In this document: positions 25,316 to 29,935 of the stretch, piece after piece
How the letters are laid out: the number at the start of each line of letters is the position of its first letter
Numbering within the stretch: the stretch's first letter is position 1
Assembly (NCBI GenBank): GCA_945874115.1
Contig: CAMCFD010000007.1
Span: forward strand, 1 to 29,935
Length of the DNA: 29,935 bases
Reading direction: 5' to 3'
Source of the DNA: Rickettsia typhi
GTDB taxonomy: Bacteria > Pseudomonadota > Alphaproteobacteria > Rickettsiales > UBA1997
Notes under the pieces: model-generated
Seen by the model: the letters and a program-made list of their open reading frames with translations, nothing else
Told to the model about the DNA's origin: nothing
Databases searched by the model: none
Program-made: the position numbers and the translations under genes

Positions 25316-26059
25316 ATGAATAAGCAAACTCTAGCAGAACATTTGGCTGAATTAAAAAAAAGAATATTTTTTTGCATAGTTTTTTTAAGTGTAGCGTTTT
25401 GCTCCACTTATTTTTTTGCGGAAGAAATTTATCAATTTTTACTTCAGCCTCTCATAAATTCTTTCGATGATTTAGAAAATCGAAAAATGATCTACACCAG
25501 CCCAGCTGAAGGCTTCATGACCTTCACAAAACTCGCTTTTTATTCTGCATTATTTTTTTCTGTACCATTTTTTTTGATACAATTTTACCTTTTTTTATCT
25601 CCCGCTTTATATAAAAATGAAAAAAAAGTCGTTCTTTCATTATTTTTTTTCTCACCTTTATTATTTTTTTTAGGCGGTGTTTTTGCTTATTATTTTCTTC
25701 TTCCGATAACTTTTGAATTCTTTCTAACCTTTGAATTTCAAGGTCTCAAAGACTCTTCACAAATTCCAATTAAACTTGAAACAAAAATTTCTGACTATTT
25801 AAGTTTTGTAATAAATATATTTTTTTCATTTGGCTTTGCATTTCAGTTACCAATTTGCTTGCTTTTTTTAATTAGATGCGGTTTTATTACTATTAATGAT
25901 TTACAAATTAGACGGAAATATTGGATTGTTGCAATTTTTATAATCGCCGCAATCCTTACTCCGCCTGATGTGGTAAGTCAGATAAGTTTAGCAATTCCGA
26001 TGATTTTTTTATTCGAAATTGCAATTCTTATTGGTAAAAAAATAAAAACTAAAATTTAA
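25316..26059 (+). CDS. tatC: Sec-independent protein translocase TatC
   Basis: The 247-residue inner-membrane protein is the twin-arginine signal receptor of the Tat system. The N-terminal HLAELKKR (9-16) holds the conserved glutamate that contacts the RR motif. Six hydrophobic helices follow, with the conserved periplasmic and cytoplasmic segments SPAEGFMTFTKLAFY and ILTPPDVVSQ. Its ATG abuts the argH stop, so it is probably translated by coupling. tatA and tatB, which are often adjacent, are not in the window. A lysine-rich gene follows after 5 bases. Confidence 0.95.
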   Translation: MNKQTLAEHLAELKKRIFFCIVFLSVAFCSTYFFAEEIYQFLLQPLINSFDDLENRKMIYTSPAEGFMTFTKLAFYSALFFSVPFFLIQFYLFLSPALYKNEKKVVLSLFFFSPLLFFLGGVFAYYFLLPITFEFFLTFEFQGLKDSSQIPIKLETKISDYLSFVINIFFSFGFAFQLPICLLFLIRCGFITINDLQIRRKYWIVAIFIIAAILTPPDVVSQISLAIPMIFLFEIAILIGKKIKTKI

Positions 26060-26064
26060 ATATT

Positions 26065-26214
26065 ATGGTAGCTAAGAAAAAAGCTGTAAAAAAAGCCGCT
26101 CCTAAAAAAGTAGTTGCTAAAAAAGCAGTTAAAAAAGCAGTAGCTAAAAAGCCAGCTGCAAAAAAAACAGTTAAAAAAGCCGTTGCTAAAAAAACTGTTG
26201 CTAAAAAAAAGTAA
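26065..26214 (+). CDS. Histone H1-like lysine/alanine-rich DNA-binding protein (49 residues)
   Basis: A short frame starts with ATG at 26065, 5 bases after the tatC stop, and ends with TAA at 26212-26214. It encodes a protein built almost only from Lys, Ala, Val, Pro and Thr in repeats such as KKAVAKK and AAPKK. This is the composition of eukaryotic H1 tails and of bacterial Hc1 or AlgP-like proteins, which bind DNA without a fold of their own. It ends just before a strong terminator and lies in a likely operon with argH and tatC. Codons vary (AAA/AAG, GCT/GCC/GCA, GTA/GTT), which supports real coding rather than a DNA repeat. A role in nucleoid compaction is inferred. Confidence 0.8.
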   Translation: MVAKKKAVKKAAPKKVVAKKAVKKAVAKKPAAKKTVKKAVAKKTVAKKK

Positions 26215-26232
26215 GAAAATCTAAAAAGTAAG

Positions 26233-26267
26233 CGGATGAAAAAGTTAACTTCTTCATCCGTTTTTTT
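26233..26267 (+). terminator. Strong intrinsic terminator of the argH-tatC-H1-like unit
   Basis: CGGATGAA (26233-26240) pairs with TTCATCCG (26253-26260), and AAGTT/AACTT can extend the stem inside. A run of seven T follows (26261-26267). It starts 19 bases after the H1-like stop. Confidence 0.9.
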
Positions 26268-26359
26268 ATGCGCGAAAGATTATTTTGAAACAGAAAAATA
26301 CAATGCAATTTCCCACTAATCGGTATTATTTTAAAACAGAAGTAAATATCTAAAAAAAA

Positions 26360-26881
26360 CTAGGCGTGAACAGGAGAATTATTATCGCCACCCAGTTTTT
26401 TAGCTTCAAATCTAGAGGGTGAAATGGTCGGTTTTCTATCTATCAATTCTTGATTTGCAATATCACACAAAATATCAAGCAAAACCCCACCACCCAAGCA
26501 ATTTGCTCGAGCCGCAGTTTGAATATCGTAATTATTGACAACTTCGCGGGTTAAGTTTTTGATTGCGCCAATTTCGCTGTCTCCAGCCAATTTAAACAAG
26601 CCATTTATAATTCTTATATATGACTTTACTTGTGGATCATTTTTAATTTCAGGATCAAGATTGTTAACAATTTCAGGATCAATTTCTCCACTCAAAACTT
26701 CGTAATCTTTCGCAGCACCCAAAATCTCAAACATCTTCATCGCAATTTCTTCGGCTTGTGCAATAGTAGTTTCGTTGACCTCGTTCAATCGGTATAATTT
26801 TTTTATAGTCGCCACAAAATGCCCGCTAGGACTTGCCGGTGAAGGATTTGGAACATCGTTATTTTTCACGCTATTGTTCAT
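26360..26881 (-). CDS. Hypothetical protein, 173 residues
   Basis: I do not recognise this protein. It has a Pro/Ser-rich N-terminal 20 residues, then a mainly helical acidic region (about 25-140) with several Asp-Pro-Glu turns, and a CLGGGVLLDILCDIANQ segment near 128-144. There is no signal peptide or membrane helix, so it is probably cytoplasmic or secreted without a classical signal. It starts 3 bases after the AmgK-like stop and is last in that operon. Codon use matches its neighbours, so it is a real gene. Confidence 0.7.
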   Translation of the reverse strand: MNNSVKNNDVPNPSPASPSGHFVATIKKLYRLNEVNETTIAQAEEIAMKMFEILGAAKDYEVLSGEIDPEIVNNLDPEIKNDPQVKSYIRIINGLFKLAGDSEIGAIKNLTREVVNNYDIQTAARANCLGGGVLLDILCDIANQELIDRKPTISPSRFEAKKLGGDNNSPVHA

Positions 26882-26884
26882 ATT

Positions 26885-27859
26885 TTAAACAAATTCTTTT
26901 AAAAAATGTGAAATTTCACTCAAACTTTTATTTTCACACGAAATTCTTGCAACAACATATTTTTTCACTCTTGGCAAAAGCTTTAGATAATCTTGCTTTT
27001 TATCGCGCCAAGCAAGTCTTGAAAAAATGCCGATAATTTTAATATTGCGCTGCAGTGATAAAATTTCATAATCGCGAATCAGGGCTTCTTTTTCAACCTT
27101 AGCATTCTCAATATAATATAGCAACATTTTTTGCGCCAAGCCTTCGCCAACATCGCGTCTGGCGTCTTCTAAAAGCGAAACTAAGTCATAGGCTTTCGAG
27201 CCAATCACCGCATCTTGAAAATCGAGCAAACCAACCGATTTAAAACCTTGACGCCCCTTCAAAATCATCAAATTATCAGCGTGATAATCGCGTAAAACTA
27301 AACATTTATCCGACTGATTCATTTGATCAAAAAGATCAAACCACAAATGTTTAAAGCGTTTTTTTTGTTCGAAACTTAATTCGATTTTTTTCTCAAATTT
27401 TAAATACCAATCAACGAACAACATCACTTCACGAAATAATAAATCGCAATTATAATTTGCGACATTTTTCGGGAGATCTTTTTTGTGAAGCTCAATCAAG
27501 CAATCAATTGCTTTTTGATATATTTCTTCTTCCGACGAATTATCTTTTGCCAAAACTCGGCCATAAGTTTCGTCATCAAAATCTTCTAATAATAAAAATC
27601 CGTTTTTTTCGTCTTGCGCATAAATTTTTGGCGCACTAAAACCGCTATCAACTAAGAATTCGTCTATGTTGATGAAAGGCTTAACATCTTCATATTTTGG
27701 CGGCGCAAACATTAAAATGAAACTTTTTTGCGCTTCATCTGAAATTCTGTAATATGAACGAAATGAAGCGTCACCCGCAATTTTAACAATCGTGCAATTA
27801 TTTATTTTCTGTTCTTTTAAAAACTCTCGAGCTTTATTTTCGTCTAAAACAATCGTCAT
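26885..27859 (-). CDS. amgK: AmgK-like anomeric N-acetylmuramate/N-acetylglucosamine kinase (APH fold)
   Basis: The 324-residue protein has an aminoglycoside-phosphotransferase-type kinase fold. Its motifs match AmgK as I know it: GDASFRSYYRI (29-39), LLLEDF (89-94), LRDYHADNLMI with catalytic Asp191 and Asn196, and LLDFQDAVIG with metal-binding Asp213 followed by YDLVSLLEDARRDV. AmgK phosphorylates MurNAc at C1 to recycle peptidoglycan sugars, usually with the uridylyltransferase MurU. Here murU is not adjacent. The neighbours are a glutathione S-transferase (10 bases upstream) and an unknown gene, so another small-molecule kinase cannot be excluded. Confidence 0.75.
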   Translation of the reverse strand: MTIVLDENKAREFLKEQKINNCTIVKIAGDASFRSYYRISDEAQKSFILMFAPPKYEDVKPFINIDEFLVDSGFSAPKIYAQDEKNGFLLLEDFDDETYGRVLAKDNSSEEEIYQKAIDCLIELHKKDLPKNVANYNCDLLFREVMLFVDWYLKFEKKIELSFEQKKRFKHLWFDLFDQMNQSDKCLVLRDYHADNLMILKGRQGFKSVGLLDFQDAVIGSKAYDLVSLLEDARRDVGEGLAQKMLLYYIENAKVEKEALIRDYEILSLQRNIKIIGIFSRLAWRDKKQDYLKLLPRVKKYVVARISCENKSLSEISHFLKEFV

Positions 27860-27869
27860 AAATTATAAA

Positions 27870-28547
27870 TTAAAAATCAAGTTTCGCGTACCATTCTGGC
27901 GGATTAACGCTTGGTGCGCGGTCTTTTAAAATTTCGCCAAAAGCCTTGTGCGACTTTATCAAACTATACCAATCTTTCACGCTTTGATGATGTTGCCAGT
28001 TGACGTCGCCAAAATAATCAAGAACAGAAATATGAGCGGCCGCACAATAATCGGCAATCGAAATCATGTCTCCGGCCAAATATTTTCTGGTCTCAAGCAA
28101 ATATTCAATATAACTTAAATGTATATTAAGATTGCTTCTTGCAACTCGCAAAATCTCAGAATTCGGCGATTTTATTCCCGGCAAATATCGATTAAAATAT
28201 CTTTCGTTTAAAATATATTTCGAGACTTCGTGATAAAATTTTTCATCGAACCAATTTTGAATTCGACGACTTTCAGCTTTTTTCACCATCGAATCACCGA
28301 TAAAATTTCTGCTTTCGGTGTGCTTTTCTTCGATATATTCAATAATAACATCACTTCCGCAAACAACGGTTCCCGTGCTGTTGTCGAACAAAACCGGAAT
28401 TGTTCCAGCTGGGTTCATCGCGATAAATTCTTTTCTTCTTTCAAAAAAGTTTTCGCCAACAAGCTCGAAATCAACATTCTTAGAGCGAAGATGCGCCCTA
28501 ACCTTTCGAGAAAATGGACATAAAATATGATGATATAATCTATACAT
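27870..28547 (-). CDS. Glutathione S-transferase family protein
   Basis: I chose the ATG at 28547 (225 residues, MYRLYHHILCPFSRKVR) because the fold begins there. The open frame upstream needs a GTG at 28607. The N-terminal thioredoxin-like domain has a CPFS active site (Cys10, Ser13), NPAGTIPVLFD with the cis-proline, and the GSDVIIEYIEE glutathione-contact turn. The C-terminal all-helical domain includes SIADYCAAAHISVLDYFG. The Cys active site suggests a thiol-transferase or glutathionyl-lyase type rather than a detoxifying enzyme. It lies 10 bases before the AmgK-like gene. Confidence 0.9.
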   Translation of the reverse strand: MYRLYHHILCPFSRKVRAHLRSKNVDFELVGENFFERRKEFIAMNPAGTIPVLFDNSTGTVVCGSDVIIEYIEEKHTESRNFIGDSMVKKAESRRIQNWFDEKFYHEVSKYILNERYFNRYLPGIKSPNSEILRVARSNLNIHLSYIEYLLETRKYLAGDMISIADYCAAAHISVLDYFGDVNWQHHQSVKDWYSLIKSHKAFGEILKDRAPSVNPPEWYAKLDF

Positions 28548-28631
28548 AAATTTAAATAATTGTTTCAATAAATAATCACCCCGTGAAAAATATGGTAAAT
28601 TATCCACGCAATTTCTTACAAATGCAAGAAT

Positions 28632-29935
28632 TTATCGCACTGCCAATTCATGAGCAGCGCCAAGTTGATTCGCTGACATTGGCGCAGAAAGCGAGCCGCT
28701 TGGGAAAGAATTGCTTACGCCACTCAAAGAGAACATGTCAACCTCTTCAACTTTAGCATTTCCGTCTCTCATATTTTTTACTAATGAGGTGAGTTTCTCA
28801 TTTTCTTGCTTCATAATGGCATCTTTCAATTTTTGAGCAACAGCTTCACGAGTCGAAACATCGCCACCAATAACTTGTTCATCAAAACCAATTCCGCGCG
28901 ATTTTGCAGCTTGAAACATAAAATCTTGCGACAACAATATTCGTCCACTTGCAGCCATTCTCTCGATATCAATTTTATTATTTTCGCCGGTTATTCTCAT
29001 AAATTCTTCGAATGTTTTTGCGATGTCCTCTTTATTTTCGCCCTCTTGATTAACAGCGCGAAACAATGAAAATTTATCCAAACATTTTTTGTGCGCATTT
29101 TCATCTCTAGCCTTTAAATCAAACATATATTGCGACATCTCTTCTTTGTTAAATTTACCATTGACGATTACGTCATTTTCAACCAATGAATTATAAAAAT
29201 CCTCACCAAAAACTTCGGCAATTAAATTTCTCCCCTCTGAATTGGAATGAAAAAATTCAACAAGATTGACCATTCCTCCATCTCTAAAACATTTTTCAAG
29301 CAAGTCATATTTTTGTTGCACAAATTCTTTAAAATCAGAATCTTGAACTCTTTCAGAGTCCATCAATTCTTGAATTTTAGCATTTAAAGCTTTTTCGTGA
29401 CCTTTAAAAATTTTCGAATATTTCTGCGAGAATTCAATTTCAGTCGCAAATCTCGGCACAGAAACCGCCGCCGCAAACAAAATCGGCAACACGGGAGTCG
29501 CAAGCATCGAAAAAACACCGCCCAAAGCATTTTGCGCTATGTCACTTGTAATAACGTGATCAAGAACGCTGACCAAATCGCCAAGAATCGGGGAATCTCC
29601 TAAAAGCCATCTGATTGCATCATCAATCCTCAAAATTTCAACCAAATCACCAAGCGGGCCAAACTCTTTAAGCGTTGCTAAAGAAGCAATTCCGTTAGCA
29701 AAACCTCCAGAACCAAAAACCGTTCCCGCAACGCCAAAAATAGGCCCCAAAAGCGAAAATCCTGCAAAAGGAGTAACAAGTAAAGCCATCTGCATCAAAC
29801 GAAACTTCCACATTTTATCTTCTTCAGAGGCGTGATTCTTTGCGTCAACAACTAATGCCTCGTTCAATTTGTTCATCTCTTCACTTATACTTGTCGGCTT
29901 ACCATCTTTTCCTATTATTTTGTCTTGATCCCCCA
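28632..29935 (-). CDS. Large protein of unknown function (5' end beyond the window)
   Basis: The frame stays open from the right edge. An ATG at 29876 exists, but 19 further in-frame codons upstream (ending KPTSISEE before that Met) look like coding sequence, so the true start is probably outside. About 434 residues are visible. Numbering from that Met, a hydrophobic glycine-rich stretch at about 28-65 and another at 120-150 could be membrane-associated. The rest is helical and charged, with a Ser/Pro/Gly-rich C-terminal tail. No family is recognised. It may be a surface or secreted protein of this lineage; this is speculation. Confidence 0.65.
   Translation of the reverse strand, partial: GDQDKIIGKDGKPTSISEEMNKLNEALVVDAKNHASEEDKMWKFRLMQMALLVTPFAGFSLLGPIFGVAGTVFGSGGFANGIASLATLKEFGPLGDLVEILRIDDAIRWLLGDSPILGDLVSVLDHVITSDIAQNALGGVFSMLATPVLPILFAAAVSVPRFATEIEFSQKYSKIFKGHEKALNAKIQELMDSERVQDSDFKEFVQQKYDLLEKCFRDGGMVNLVEFFHSNSEGRNLIAEVFGEDFYNSLVENDVIVNGKFNKEEMSQYMFDLKARDENAHKKCLDKFSLFRAVNQEGENKEDIAKTFEEFMRITGENNKIDIERMAASGRILLSQDFMFQAAKSRGIGFDEQVIGGDVSTREAVAQKLKDAIMKQENEKLTSLVKNMRDGNAKVEEVDMFSLSGVSNSFPSGSLSAPMSANQLGAAHELAVR

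Noticed and set aside
1..29935. CRISPR arrays, insertion-sequence transposases, prophage genes, rRNA genes
   Set aside because: No regularly spaced repeats, no transposase or phage-like protein and no rRNA sequence were seen in the window.

Overview
The window is AT-rich (about one third GC by eye) and its genes are typical of an alphaproteobacterium. It encodes a class I lysyl-tRNA synthetase, an AmgK-type sugar kinase, argininosuccinate lyase, glutamine-dependent NAD synthetase and TatC. Some content recalls Rickettsiales, Holosporales or similar AT-rich lineages: a leucine-rich-repeat protein, a short histone-H1-like lysine/alanine protein, and several proteins without a recognisable family. 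The biosynthetic genes argue against the most reduced obligate intracellular lifestyle. Lineage is an inference from gene content only.

Layout. Positions 1-4641 (minus strand) hold nadE followed by a surface-glycan group: a large GT2-like glycosyltransferase, a SAM methyltransferase, and the start of a GDP-mannose 3,5-epimerase-like gene cut by the window edge. Positions 4838-8645 (minus) form a tight four-gene operon: a LuxI/GNAT-like acyl- or acetyltransferase, a TonB-dependent receptor, a YfiR-family (DUF4154) periplasmic protein and a free-standing Hpt phosphotransfer protein. A structured intergenic region of 466 bases separates this operon from a divergent hybrid sensor kinase at 9112-11955 that ends in a receiver and has no Hpt of its own. 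Together these look like one envelope-sensing phosphorelay, the most interesting system here.

Positions 11994-16638 (minus) hold housekeeping genes: a HAD phosphatase, class I LysRS, the tRNA methylthiotransferase MtaB and a BON-domain lipoprotein. An approximately 116-base palindromic MITE-like element lies between lysS and mtaB. tRNA-Gly(GCC) follows at 16880, then an LRR protein facing queH across a perfect 19-bp hairpin. Positions 19138-22509 (plus) carry an Uup-type ABC-F ATPase, mutM and an overlapping small lipoprotein. ftsW is on the minus strand. argH, tatC and the 49-residue H1-like gene follow on the plus strand and end at a strong terminator. The right end (minus) is a large unknown protein whose start lies beyond the window, a glutathione S-transferase, the AmgK-like kinase and an unknown 173-residue protein.

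Translation: tRNA-Gly, LysRS, MtaB and QueH serve tRNA charging and anticodon-loop modification. Envelope: FtsW, TatC, BON lipoprotein, AmgK and the glycan genes. Several first-possible starts were replaced by better ATGs downstream (lysS, ftsW, GST, the small lipoprotein, the LRR gene).
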